From positions 1,413,501 through 1,477,500 of the forward strand of contig NZ_WSEL01000009.1 in assembly GCF_009758015.1 (NCBI RefSeq): a DNA stretch of 64,000 bases, written 5' to 3'. A program made the position numbers and the translations under genes. Positions 43,772 to 53,008 of this stretch are shown here, piece after piece (position 1 is the stretch's first letter; every line of letters starts with the position of its first letter). Origin of the DNA: Ramlibacter pinisoli. GTDB lineage: Bacteria; Pseudomonadota; Gammaproteobacteria; Burkholderiales; Burkholderiaceae_C. The notes under the pieces were generated by a model. That model had not been told where the DNA came from. It saw only the letters and a list, made by a program, of their open reading frames with translations, and did not search any database.

Positions 43772-45172
43772 ATGAGGCAGACCATTCTTCTCTCCGGCTT
43801 CTGTGCGGCACTTCTGTGCGGTTGCGCGGACGTCCGCATCACCGAATACCAGCGCCCGGAGGCACCCGACAAGCCGTCCTGGTCCCGCCCTTCCGGCACC
43901 ACCCCCGTGTCCGCTGCCGACACGATTTCGACCCAGTGGTGGACGGAGTTCCGCGATCCCTACCTGGACTCGCTCGTGGCCAGGGCGATCGCGGGCAGCT
44001 TCGACCTGAAGATCCTGGCGGCCCGCATCGACGTGGCCAACCTGCAGATCGCCGAGGCCGGCGCGGGCGGCAAGCCGACGGTGGACATCGGCGCCGGCGC
44101 CAACATCGAGAAGTCGACCGGGCAGCGCACGAGCAAGCAGTACAGCGTGGGCGCCCAGGTGAACTGGGACATCGATGTCTGGGGCAAGTACGCCAAGGGC
44201 GTCCAGGCCCAGACCGCCGAGTTCAACGCGACCGAGGCGGACTGGCGCGCCGGCTACCTGACGCTGGCCTCCAGCGTCTCGACCACGTACTTCCAGATCC
44301 GCCTGTTCGACGAGCAGCTCGAGGACCAGCAGCGCGCGCTGACCCGGAGCCAGCAGATCCTGGCCATCTTCGAGACGATGCGCAGCAACGGCCTGGTGCC
44401 CACCACCCAGGTCCAGCGCCAACGAGCGGAAACGGCCCGGCTCACCAAGGACCTGCTGGAGCTGCGCCGCCTGCGCGACGTCTCCGAGAACGCGCTGGCC
44501 ACCCTGGTCGGGGTGCCGGCCGGACAGCTCAAGGTGCCCGTGGGCCGCCTCCAGGACCGGGTGCAGCTCCCCACCGTGCCCACCGGACTGCCGTCGCAGT
44601 TGCTGGCGCGGCGGCCCGACATCGTCGCGGCCGAGTTCCGCGTGCTTGCCGCCCATGACCTGATGGGGCAGGCGAAGCTCGAACAGTTGCCATCCATCGG
44701 CCTGACCGGGCGCGGCGGCTCGGCCAGCTTCGCGCTGAGCGACCTGCTCAAGTCCTTCACGTTCGGGCTCGCGCCGAGCATCAACATCCCCGCGCTCAAT
44801 CCCGGCATCAAGGCGCGCGCCAAGACCAGCGAGGCGCAGGTGAAGGTCGCCGAGCAGGAATACCGCCGCACCGTGATCGCCGCGTTCGAGGACGCAGAGA
44901 ACGCGCTGGTGAACCTCGACGCCCACCGCCAGCAGCGCGAACAGCTCCAGCTGCAGGTCAAGGAGCTTCGGCAGGTCGGGGCCAGCAGCACGACGCAGCT
45001 GGCGGCCGGGCTCATCTCGCAGCTCGAGGTGTTCGAGAACGAACGCTCGCTGCTTGCGGCCGAGCTGGCGCTGCTCGCGAGCCACCAGCAGGTCCTCTCC
45101 GACACGGTCACCCTCTACAAGGCGCTGGGTGGCGGCTGGGCGCCCGTGGAGGTCGCGAATGCCCGCCGCTGA
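43772..45172 (+). CDS. NodT/TolC-type outer-membrane factor lipoprotein
   Basis: Outer-membrane channel of 466 residues. The signal peptide ends in a lipobox LLCGC (Cys18), then the NodT-family repeats: WWTEFRDPYLDSLVARA, a central ARRPDIVAAEFRVLAAH and AFEDAENALVNLDAHRQQ. It would be the outer-membrane exit of a type I secretion system with the HlyD adaptor and C39 ABC exporter of the same operon. NodT proteins normally serve RND pumps, but no RND pump is near. It overlaps the FHA gene by 14 bases. Confidence 0.9.
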   Translation: MRQTILLSGFCAALLCGCADVRITEYQRPEAPDKPSWSRPSGTTPVSAADTISTQWWTEFRDPYLDSLVARAIAGSFDLKILAARIDVANLQIAEAGAGGKPTVDIGAGANIEKSTGQRTSKQYSVGAQVNWDIDVWGKYAKGVQAQTAEFNATEADWRAGYLTLASSVSTTYFQIRLFDEQLEDQQRALTRSQQILAIFETMRSNGLVPTTQVQRQRAETARLTKDLLELRRLRDVSENALATLVGVPAGQLKVPVGRLQDRVQLPTVPTGLPSQLLARRPDIVAAEFRVLAAHDLMGQAKLEQLPSIGLTGRGGSASFALSDLLKSFTFGLAPSINIPALNPGIKARAKTSEAQVKVAEQEYRRTVIAAFEDAENALVNLDAHRQQREQLQLQVKELRQVGASSTTQLAAGLISQLEVFENERSLLAAELALLASHQQVLSDTVTLYKALGGGWAPVEVANARR

Positions 45173-47672
45173 CAGTGCACTGCAGCGCGAGGCGCCTCCG
45201 GCTGCCCCGGAGGCGCCGACGGGCAGTGCGCAGGACATTGTGCTCAAGCCGCTGTCCCGACCCGAGCTGGGCGACATCCGCGTGGACGGCGTGCTCGCCG
45301 TGGGGCGCGCCGAGCAGCCTTTCGCGACCTTCCGGGACGACACGGTCGTCTCCCTGTCGCGCCGGCACGCCAGGCTCTTCTGCGAGGCCGGCGAGGTCTA
45401 CGTGGCCGACCTGGGCAGCAGCAACGGCACGACCGTCAACCGCGCCGCGGTCGGCCCATCACCGCATCGGCTGCGCGACGGCGACGAGATCTGCTTCGGC
45501 GGCGTGCTGTCGTACCGGGTGCAGATCGGCCCGCGCACCAAGGCGCGGCCGGATGCGTTCACCCTGACGCTCGCGCCCGCCGCCGAGGGGAAAGGCCTGG
45601 AAACACTGGTCATCACGCGCTTTCCCTTTCTCGTCAGCAAGACCGAGGGCGCGTTCTCCCAGCAGCGCGGCGAGCATGCCGCGCAGTTGAGCTACCTGTC
45701 GCGGCGGCACGCGCACATCTTCCTCAAGGGCGGACGCGCCTGCATCGAGGACCTGGGAAGCACCAACGGCACCTTCGTGGACGGGCTGCGCCTGCAGGAG
45801 TGCGCGGTGCCCCTGCAGGACGGCGCCCTGCTCGCCTTCGGGGGGGACCACTTCACCTACCGGGTGGGCGTCACGCAGGCCGCCGGGCTCGACCTGCCCC
45901 AGCCGCGCGAGCTGGCCGAGCCGGCCGAGCCGACCCGGGCGGGCCAGGCGCAACCCGCCGACAACCGCTCCTCCGCAGCCGGCGGCAAGACCACGTTCGT
46001 GGCGGCGCCGACCTCCTTCCTCGACATCTTTTGCGTCGAGAACGCCCTCGACGAGAGCGCCGAAGGCAGCCGCCCGACGGTGCCCGCCGTCGCCGAGCAG
46101 GCACCCGGCCGCCGCCCGCGCCGGCGCGCGGCGGCGCTGTGGTCCGAGCTCGCCTCGGTCTTCCAGGGCCACGACGAAGGCGGGACCAGGCGCGGCCCCT
46201 GGCGGGCCGTGGCGCTGGTGGCGGTCCTGGCCGCGGCGGGCACCGCGCTGTACTGGTGGGACGCGCCCGATCGCCAGCTCAAGGACCTGGTCGCCAGTGG
46301 CGACTACGCACAGGCCGCGCTGGTGGCGGACCGGTCGCTGGAGCAGCGCCCGGACGATGCGCAGCTCAAGGCGCTGTCCATCGAGGCCGCCCTCAAGGCG
46401 AACGTGCCGGCCTGGCTCGCCAAGGTGGCGGCGCGCGACTTCGACGGCGCCGGCGCCGTGACCGCCGCCATGTCCCGGCTCGGCGTGCGCAATGCCGAGC
46501 TGCGGCCGCTCGTGGCGGAACTGGAGTGGCTGGGCCAGCTCGAACGGCTGGTCAACCAGCGCGGCGGGCCGGACCAGCCGATCCGCATCTACGCCGACGA
46601 GGACGCCATCGCCGCCCTCATCGACCGCTGGAACAACGACACGCGCGAGCACCAGCGCGCCCTGGCCCGCATCGCGTCGTACGTGCCGCAGTTCGGCGCC
46701 CCCTACGCCGAGGCCCTGACCCACGTGCGCAAGCTGCAGAGCGAGGCCAGCGTGCACCTGGGGGTGATCGAGCGCCTGAAGACCACCATCGTCGCCGAGC
46801 TCAAGCGCGACCGGCCGGAGGCGCTGGACCCCGTCCTGAAGGAGGTCGCGGCGAAGTATCCCGGCCTCGGCGGGCTGGACAGCGTGCGCCAGGACCTGAA
46901 CCGGTATCTCGAGATCCGGTCGGAAGCGCGCGCCGGACGGCCCGGCCGGTTGTTCGCGCTGGTGCTCAAGGGCCGCTTCGCGACGCCACCGTTCCAGGAG
47001 CGCTTCGATGCGCTGGCCGCGAGCGGGCAGCTGCCGCCGGCCGAGGCGGTCCGCCAGTACGAAGCCGCCACCCGGGCGTGGAAAGAGGGCCAGGCCGACT
47101 CGTCGCTCGAGGGTCTGCGGCAGATGGCCGCCGGGCCCTGGGCCGCAGCGGTCCAGAGGGAGGTGGAGCGCCGCCAGGCCGTCCTCACCCGGTTCGCGGC
47201 GCTGCAGGCAGCGCGCGGCGCCAGCGGCTATGCGGACCAGTTGCTGGCGTTCCGCCTCGCGCTGGACCCCGAGGAAGACGCTCACTTCGCGCGCGCCACG
47301 CAGGCGGACCTCGACCAGAACAAGGACAAGGTGCTTGCGCGGGCCCAGGACACCGTGAGCCGGGCGCGGCTGGCGTGGCAGGACTACCGCGGCCAGGGCG
47401 GCATCGAAGCCTCGCAGCGCAGCGAGATCGCCGTCTCGGGCCCGTTCCGCGCCCGGGCCCGCCTGCTCGCCGACGCCAACAGCTACTCGCAACAGGCCCT
47501 GCAGATGCATGCGCAGCTGGGGGCCGCCCCGCCGGAGGGCCTGGCCACGCTCCACGCCGAGATCAAGGCCGAGATGGATCAGCAGCGCACGGCCTTGCGC
47601 GAGCTGCGCAACGTGCTCGAGCCGGACCTCCTCAAGAGCAAGCTGGCACTGCTGGGAGACCCTGAGCGATGA
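45159..47672 (+). CDS. Twin-FHA-domain membrane protein
   Basis: An 837-residue protein with two forkhead-associated domains that read phosphothreonine: FHA1 (about 46-122; Arg50, SRRH 67-70, Asn89) and FHA2 (about 152-236; SRRH 181-184, Asn203 in GSTNGTFV). A Pro/Ala-rich linker and one membrane helix (about 348-367) lead to a large helical C-terminal region (about 370-837) of unknown fold. It is a probable phospho-dependent scaffold for the locus kinase, comparable to Fha of type VI systems, but inserted in an export operon. A GGAGG site supports the ATG. It overlaps the HlyD gene by four bases. Confidence 0.9.
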   Translation: MPAADSALQREAPPAAPEAPTGSAQDIVLKPLSRPELGDIRVDGVLAVGRAEQPFATFRDDTVVSLSRRHARLFCEAGEVYVADLGSSNGTTVNRAAVGPSPHRLRDGDEICFGGVLSYRVQIGPRTKARPDAFTLTLAPAAEGKGLETLVITRFPFLVSKTEGAFSQQRGEHAAQLSYLSRRHAHIFLKGGRACIEDLGSTNGTFVDGLRLQECAVPLQDGALLAFGGDHFTYRVGVTQAAGLDLPQPRELAEPAEPTRAGQAQPADNRSSAAGGKTTFVAAPTSFLDIFCVENALDESAEGSRPTVPAVAEQAPGRRPRRRAAALWSELASVFQGHDEGGTRRGPWRAVALVAVLAAAGTALYWWDAPDRQLKDLVASGDYAQAALVADRSLEQRPDDAQLKALSIEAALKANVPAWLAKVAARDFDGAGAVTAAMSRLGVRNAELRPLVAELEWLGQLERLVNQRGGPDQPIRIYADEDAIAALIDRWNNDTREHQRALARIASYVPQFGAPYAEALTHVRKLQSEASVHLGVIERLKTTIVAELKRDRPEALDPVLKEVAAKYPGLGGLDSVRQDLNRYLEIRSEARAGRPGRLFALVLKGRFATPPFQERFDALAASGQLPPAEAVRQYEAATRAWKEGQADSSLEGLRQMAAGPWAAAVQREVERRQAVLTRFAALQAARGASGYADQLLAFRLALDPEEDAHFARATQADLDQNKDKVLARAQDTVSRARLAWQDYRGQGGIEASQRSEIAVSGPFRARARLLADANSYSQQALQMHAQLGAAPPEGLATLHAEIKAEMDQQRTALRELRNVLEPDLLKSKLALLGDPER

Positions 47673-49042
47673 CGCACCCCAACCATCTCAAGCCCCTGAA
47701 CCAGGCGCTCGCCGACCACAGCAGCGAGGGCATCGCGATCCTCACCGCGGAGCCTGCGCGCGCGCTCGGCGCCGTGGTCCTGGCCATGATCGCCCTGGTG
47801 CTGTGTGCGCTGGCCTGGTCGTTCTTCGGCAAGGCCAACGTGATCGTCGCCGCGCAGGGCGTGCTGCAGCCCGACTCGGAGGTCCGGCGCATCTACGCGC
47901 CGGTCGACGGCGAGCTGGCCAACCTCTACATCGCCGCCGGCCAGCCGGTGTCCAAGGGCGACGTCCTGGCCCGGCTCAATGCCCGGGGCGCGATCGAGGC
48001 CGCGAGCAACGCGCTGCAGGCCCAGCTCAAGCTCGAGGAGGCGGAGCGCGAGCTGCAGCAGTTTCCCGAGAAGAAGGCGCTGCTCGAGCGCAAGGCGGCG
48101 ACGCTGCGGCAGGCGCTGGAGCTCGAAAAGCAGCAGCACGAACAGCGCATCGCCCTGGGGACGACCAAGCTGGAAGAGGTGCACCGGGCGCAGCAGAACG
48201 AATCGCGGACCAACGTGGAGGACGCCCGCCGGGCGCGCGACGCGGCCAAGGCCGAAGCGGACAAGTTCGAGCGCGTGTTCGCCACGACGGGCGGAGGCGG
48301 CGTGTCGCAGCTGCAGGTCGAGAGCAAGAAGAACGCCTTGCTCGCGGCGGAGAACTCCCTGCGCGTGGCCCAGGCGCGGGTCGGGGAAGTGGGCGCCCGG
48401 CAGGCCCAGGAATTCGCGCTGGCCCGGGCCCGGGTGGAGGCCAGCGGCCAGGAGCTCAACAGGCTGCGGGTGGAGTACGAGGGCGCCACGAACGAGCTGA
48501 CCAACGCCGAGGAAAAGATGCGGCTGAAGCTGCAGACCGCGCGCCTGGTCGCCGACGCCGCGACCCGCATCCGCTTCGAGAACATCGACAAGGAGAACTT
48601 CCTGCTCGTCGTCGCGCCGGTGTCCGGCGTCATCACCGAGGTGGCGACCACGCAGCCCGGAGACAAGGTCCAGGCCAACATGCCGCTGGGCGGGATCGCC
48701 CCGAGCAATGCACGCGCCGTCCTCCAGGTCGAGATCGCCGAGCAGGACCGCGCCTTCCTGCGCGAGGGCCTTCCGGTCAAGCTCAAGTTCAGTGCCTTCC
48801 CGTACCAGCGCTACGGCCTCATCAACGGCACGCTGGAATACATCTCCCCCGCCACCCGGCCGTCGCAGCAGACCAAGCAGCTGGCCTACGAGGCCCGCGT
48901 GACGCTGGAGCGCGACCACTACCTCGTCGCCGACAAGAAGTACCCGCTGCGCTACGGAATGACGGCCACGGCCGAAGTCATCGTGCGCGAGCGGCGCCTG
49001 ATCGACCTCGCGCTGGATCCGTTCCGGCAGGTCGCCGGCTGA
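47669..49042 (+). CDS. HlyD-family periplasmic adaptor
   Basis: Type I secretion membrane-fusion protein, 457 residues. A single membrane helix (about 33-53) is followed by a lipoyl half-motif (APVDGELANLYIAAGQPVSK), a very long coiled coil (about 100-300), the second lipoyl half (VVAPVSGVITEVATTQPGDK) and a beta-barrel. This geometry suits bridging an ABC exporter in the inner membrane and a TolC-like channel. The arm is of the long type seen in NHLM and HetC-like exporters. Confidence 0.92.
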   Translation: MTHPNHLKPLNQALADHSSEGIAILTAEPARALGAVVLAMIALVLCALAWSFFGKANVIVAAQGVLQPDSEVRRIYAPVDGELANLYIAAGQPVSKGDVLARLNARGAIEAASNALQAQLKLEEAERELQQFPEKKALLERKAATLRQALELEKQQHEQRIALGTTKLEEVHRAQQNESRTNVEDARRARDAAKAEADKFERVFATTGGGGVSQLQVESKKNALLAAENSLRVAQARVGEVGARQAQEFALARARVEASGQELNRLRVEYEGATNELTNAEEKMRLKLQTARLVADAATRIRFENIDKENFLLVVAPVSGVITEVATTQPGDKVQANMPLGGIAPSNARAVLQVEIAEQDRAFLREGLPVKLKFSAFPYQRYGLINGTLEYISPATRPSQQTKQLAYEARVTLERDHYLVADKKYPLRYGMTATAEVIVRERRLIDLALDPFRQVAG

Positions 49043-49071
49043 GATCCGCCAACCCCGAAGGAGCACGCCAC

Positions 49072-49824
49072 ATGACCACCATCCTGAAGATCGACGGCCA
49101 GGCGATCAGCGACGCCGAGTTGCTGCAGACCTTGAAGCTGACGGGGCAGTTCCAGCAGCTCGTCGAGCAGTTCACCAGCGACCGCATCACGGTGCTGGCC
49201 GCCAGGAAGCAGGGCCTGCGCGTCTCCGACGAGGAGATCCAGGAGCGTGCCGACCAGTTCCGCCGGGTGCGCGGCCTGCACCGGGCGTCGGACACCAACA
49301 AGTACCTGGACGCGCGGGGGATCGGGCTGGAGGAGTTCCAGGCCTTCATCACGGACAGCCTCTACCGGGAAAAGATGATGGAGCGGGTCTGCAGCGACGA
49401 GGCCGTGCGTGGCTTCTTCAAGCTGAACTCGCCCCGCTTCGACAGCATCGAGGTCAGCCACATCGTCGTCGACTCCGAAGGCAAGGCCAAGGAAGTGGTG
49501 TCGGTGCTGCGCGACGACCCGGACAGCTTCGAGGAGATGGCGCGCGAACATTCGATCGCCGACACCCGCGAGCGCGGCGGCCTGATCGGCAAGGTGCTGC
49601 GGGGCGCGCTGCGCGGGGAAGTCGAGGCCAAGGTGTTCAACGCCGCCGCGGGCGAGGTGCTCGGGCCGTTCGCGTCTTCGGACGGCACGACGTTCGAGGT
49701 CTTCCGGGTGAACACGAAGCATCCGGCCAGCCTGGACGACGACACCGCCACCGAGGTGCGCCGCCAGCTGCGCCAGGACTGGCTGCGAGCCCGGGCCCAG
49801 GAACACATCGTCGAGGCCTGCTAG
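49072..49824 (+). CDS. PpiC/SurA-type peptidyl-prolyl isomerase without signal peptide
   Basis: A 250-residue protein: an N-terminal SurA-like helical chaperone part (about 1-120) and a parvulin rotamase domain (about 130-220; VSHIVVDSEGKAKEVVS, ERGGLIGKVLRGAL). No signal peptide or membrane helix is visible, so it would act in the cytoplasm, perhaps holding the Pro-containing precursor peptides in an export-competent state. PpiC genes accompany HlyD and C39-type exporters in other bacteria. An AAGGAG site supports the start. Confidence 0.88.
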   Translation: MTTILKIDGQAISDAELLQTLKLTGQFQQLVEQFTSDRITVLAARKQGLRVSDEEIQERADQFRRVRGLHRASDTNKYLDARGIGLEEFQAFITDSLYREKMMERVCSDEAVRGFFKLNSPRFDSIEVSHIVVDSEGKAKEVVSVLRDDPDSFEEMAREHSIADTRERGGLIGKVLRGALRGEVEAKVFNAAAGEVLGPFASSDGTTFEVFRVNTKHPASLDDDTATEVRRQLRQDWLRARAQEHIVEAC

Positions 49825-49844
49825 GCCGCAACACTGGCAACACC

Positions 49845-52800
49845 ATGGACACGCGGGCCGCGGACCAGCCTCACGCCGACTTCCTGGCGACGGTCGACCT
49901 GTTCTCCACTTTCACGCGGGCCGACATCGACCGGATCGCCGAATGCGCGCAGCCGCGCTTCTTCGCGTTCGGCGACACCGTGTGCAAGGCCGGCGAGGCG
50001 GCCGACGGCCTGCTCGTCGTCAAGTCGGGCGCGATCCGCGTCTTTGCCGAGGAGCAAGGCAAGGAGGTCAGCCTGGGGGTGCGCAAGGCCGGCGACGTGC
50101 TGGCCGAGATGGTCATGCTGCGCGAGCACCGGCATGAGGTGTCGGCGCGCGCCTCGGCCAAGGCCGAGGTGCTGTACATCCCGCGCAGCTGCATCGGCCC
50201 CCTCGTGGCGGGCAACCCTGCAGCGCGCGCGTTCGTCGCGAGCCGCGTCGCGATCAGTTCCGCCGGCGGGATGATCAGCCAGCTGTTCGACCTGCGCGGC
50301 AAGGTCGACAAGAACGAGCTCGAGGAGCTGATCCGCAGTGTCGGCGTCAAGCAGGTCGCCGCCGGCAAGGAGATCCTGAAGCAGGACTCGCGGGACGATC
50401 GCAGGCTGTACGTGGTGCGGCACGGCGCGGTGCGCCTGGTGCGCCACGAGGAAGGCACCGACTACCCGCTCGCCACGCTCGGGCACGGCGAAACCTTCGG
50501 CGAGAACGCCTGCCTGATGCGCCAGGAGCAGTTCGCCGCGGTGGTGGCCACCACCGACTCGGCGTTGCTGGTCATCCCGGAGAAGACGGTCCAGTTCCTG
50601 CTGGGGCGCAATCCGAAGCTGCGCGAGGCGCTGGAAGAGCGGATGCGGCTGCTCGACCGGGAGCTGCAGCGGCAGAAGAAGATGGCCGAGCGGCGCAAGC
50701 TGCCGGCGATGATCGACCTGGCGTCGAAGGCCGAGTTCGGCGAGAAGGTCATCGCGCGCTTCGCGTGCGTGCAGCAGGCCGAGGAGATGGACTGCGGGGC
50801 GGCCTGCCTCGCGATGATCTGCAAGCACTACGGCATCGGCATGACGCTGGGCAAGCTGCGCGAGCTCGCCAACGTCACGACGCAGGGCGCCACGCTGGAG
50901 AGCCTGGCCCGCACCGGCGAAGCGCTCGGGTTCACGACACGCGGCGTGCAGTGCACGATGGACGCGCTGCGCGGGTTCGAGCTGCCGCTCATCGCGCACT
51001 GGATGGGCTACCACTACATCGTGGTCTACGGCGTGTCCAAGCGCAACGTGTGGGTGGCCGACCCCGCGACCGGGTTCAAGAAGATGACGGTGGAGGAGTT
51101 CGAGCGCGGCTGGAGCGGCACCTGCCTGGTCTTCACGGCCGGCGAGGACATGGCGCAGGTGGCCGCGACGCGGTCGCCCTGGGTACGGTTCGCGCGCTAC
51201 CTCGTTCCCCACAAGAAGGTGCTGCTCCACCTGTGCCTGGCGACCTTCGTGATCCAGATCCTGGGGCTCGTTCCGCCGGTCATCATCCAGAACATCCTGG
51301 ACGGGGTGATCGTGCACCAGGACGTGAGCCTGCTGCACCTGCTGATCGTCGGCCTGGTCGTCTCGCACCTGTTCACGCAGCTCATGGCGACGATCCGGGC
51401 GACGCTGGCGAACTTCATGGTCCGCAAGCTGGACTTCGACATGATGTCACAGTTCCTCAAGCACACGCTCTCGCTGCCCTATTCGTTCTTCGCCAAGCGC
51501 AAGACGGGCGACATCTTCGCGCGGTTCCAGGAGAACCAGACCATCCGGGCCTTCCTGACGGAGTCCACCGTCTCGACCGTGCTCAACCTGTTGATGGTCT
51601 TCGTCTACTTCACGGTCATGTTCCTCTACAACGTGAAGCTGACGCTGCTGCTGATCGCGTTCGTCGCCCCCATCCTGGCGTTGACGGTGCTCGTGACGCC
51701 GAAGATCAAGGCCTTTGCGCGCGAATCGTTCACGGCGGGCACCGACGCGAAATCGTTCCTGATGGAAGCGCTGGGCGGGGTGGAGACCGTCAAGGGCATG
51801 GGCATCGAGCGTCCGGTGCGCCTGAAGTGGGAGAAGAAGTACGCCAAGGCGCTGGAAGTGGCGTACCGCTCGCAATCGTTCAACATCCGCATCGGCCTGG
51901 CGGGGCAGCTGCTGAACGCCGCCACCACGGTGGCGATCCTGTGGGCCGGCGCCAGCCTGGTGCTCTCGCGCGAACTCACCATCGGCCAGCTCATTGCGTT
52001 CAACGCGCTGATGGGCAGCGTGCTCGCACCGCTGATGGGCCTGGTGGGCCTGTGGAGCATGCTCAACGACGCCGGGGTGGCCATGGAGCGGCTGGGCGAC
52101 GTGCTCGACCTCGAGCCCGAGCAGAGGCCCGAGGACCTGGCCTCCCGCGTCGCGCTCCCGGAACTCCAGGGTGACATCCGCCTGGACGGCGTCTACTTCC
52201 GCTACGGCGGTGACGAGACGTCCTACGTGCTGGAGAACATCAGCCTGGCGATCAAGCCCGGCGAACTCATCGCCATCGTGGGCCGCAGCGGGTCGGGCAA
52301 GACGACGCTGGCCAAGCTGCTCGTGGGCTTCTACCCGCCCACCGAAGGCAAGCTGACCGTGGACGGCTACGACATGAACGTGATCGACAAGGAGTACTAC
52401 CGGTCGCAGGTCGGCTACGTGATGCAGACCAACCTGCTGTTCTCGGGAACCATCGCCGAGAACATCGCCAGCGGCGACGCCAGCCCCGATCGACGCCGCA
52501 TCGAGGAGGTCGCGAAGAAGGCCGATGCGCACGCCTTCATCAGCAAGATGCCGCTGGGCTACGAACAGGTCGTCGGCGAGCGCGGCATGGGGCTGTCCGG
52601 CGGGCAGATCCAGCGGCTGTGCATTGCCCGGGCGCTGTACCACGATCCCCGGCTGCTGGTGTTCGACGAGGCGACATCGGCGCTCGACACGCAGTCCGAG
52701 AGCAACATCATCGCCGCCATGAGCGACATCCTGGAAGGGCGAACCGCGGTGATCATCGCGCACCGCCTTAGCACCATCATGCGCGCGGACAAGATCCTCG

Positions 52801-52907
52801 TGCTCTACGAAGGCGCCATCGTCGAGCAAGGTACGCACGAGGAGCTGGTGGAGCGGCGCGGGATGTATTACGAGCTGGTGCAGAAGCAGTTGAGCGCCGC
52901 GACCTGA
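49845..52907 (+). CDS. C39-peptidase ABC exporter with two cyclic-nucleotide-binding-like domains
   Basis: Peptidase-containing ABC transporter of 1,020 residues. Order: two cNMP-binding-like domains (about 15-135 and 145-265), C39 protease (about 300-435; Gln311, Cys317 in EEMDCGAAC, His390, Asp406 in ADPATG, all catalytic positions present), six-helix exporter domain (about 455-740) and ATPase (Walker A GRSGSGKT 813-820, LSGGQ 917-921, LLVFDE 937-942). It should cut leaders after the double-glycine motif and export the core. The arrangement matches cyanobacterial HetC-like exporters. The extra domains suggest gating by a nucleotide or another ligand. Confidence 0.93.
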   Translation: MDTRAADQPHADFLATVDLFSTFTRADIDRIAECAQPRFFAFGDTVCKAGEAADGLLVVKSGAIRVFAEEQGKEVSLGVRKAGDVLAEMVMLREHRHEVSARASAKAEVLYIPRSCIGPLVAGNPAARAFVASRVAISSAGGMISQLFDLRGKVDKNELEELIRSVGVKQVAAGKEILKQDSRDDRRLYVVRHGAVRLVRHEEGTDYPLATLGHGETFGENACLMRQEQFAAVVATTDSALLVIPEKTVQFLLGRNPKLREALEERMRLLDRELQRQKKMAERRKLPAMIDLASKAEFGEKVIARFACVQQAEEMDCGAACLAMICKHYGIGMTLGKLRELANVTTQGATLESLARTGEALGFTTRGVQCTMDALRGFELPLIAHWMGYHYIVVYGVSKRNVWVADPATGFKKMTVEEFERGWSGTCLVFTAGEDMAQVAATRSPWVRFARYLVPHKKVLLHLCLATFVIQILGLVPPVIIQNILDGVIVHQDVSLLHLLIVGLVVSHLFTQLMATIRATLANFMVRKLDFDMMSQFLKHTLSLPYSFFAKRKTGDIFARFQENQTIRAFLTESTVSTVLNLLMVFVYFTVMFLYNVKLTLLLIAFVAPILALTVLVTPKIKAFARESFTAGTDAKSFLMEALGGVETVKGMGIERPVRLKWEKKYAKALEVAYRSQSFNIRIGLAGQLLNAATTVAILWAGASLVLSRELTIGQLIAFNALMGSVLAPLMGLVGLWSMLNDAGVAMERLGDVLDLEPEQRPEDLASRVALPELQGDIRLDGVYFRYGGDETSYVLENISLAIKPGELIAIVGRSGSGKTTLAKLLVGFYPPTEGKLTVDGYDMNVIDKEYYRSQVGYVMQTNLLFSGTIAENIASGDASPDRRRIEEVAKKADAHAFISKMPLGYEQVVGERGMGLSGGQIQRLCIARALYHDPRLLVFDEATSALDTQSESNIIAAMSDILEGRTAVIIAHRLSTIMRADKILVLYEGAIVEQGTHEELVERRGMYYELVQKQLSAAT

Positions 52908-53008
52908 CCAGCGCGGACCACCAGCCGGACACGATTACCGCCACTCGCCTGCGGGCCTGATCCGGGCGGCTCGGGCGCCCTGCGCCCGACGCTCGCGCGG
53001 GCCCAACC

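Noticed and set aside
43772..49042. RND drug efflux operon, suggested by the NodT-type outer-membrane factor and the adaptor
   Set aside because: No RND pump gene is present; the adaptor is of the HlyD type with a long coiled coil and the motor is a C39 ABC exporter, so type I peptide secretion fits better.
52972..52988. CGGGCGC-CCT-GCGCCCG hairpin between the exporter and phosphatase genes as a bidirectional terminator
   Set aside because: Short loop, no T-run on either side; such palindromes are frequent in this base composition. Not listed as a feature.
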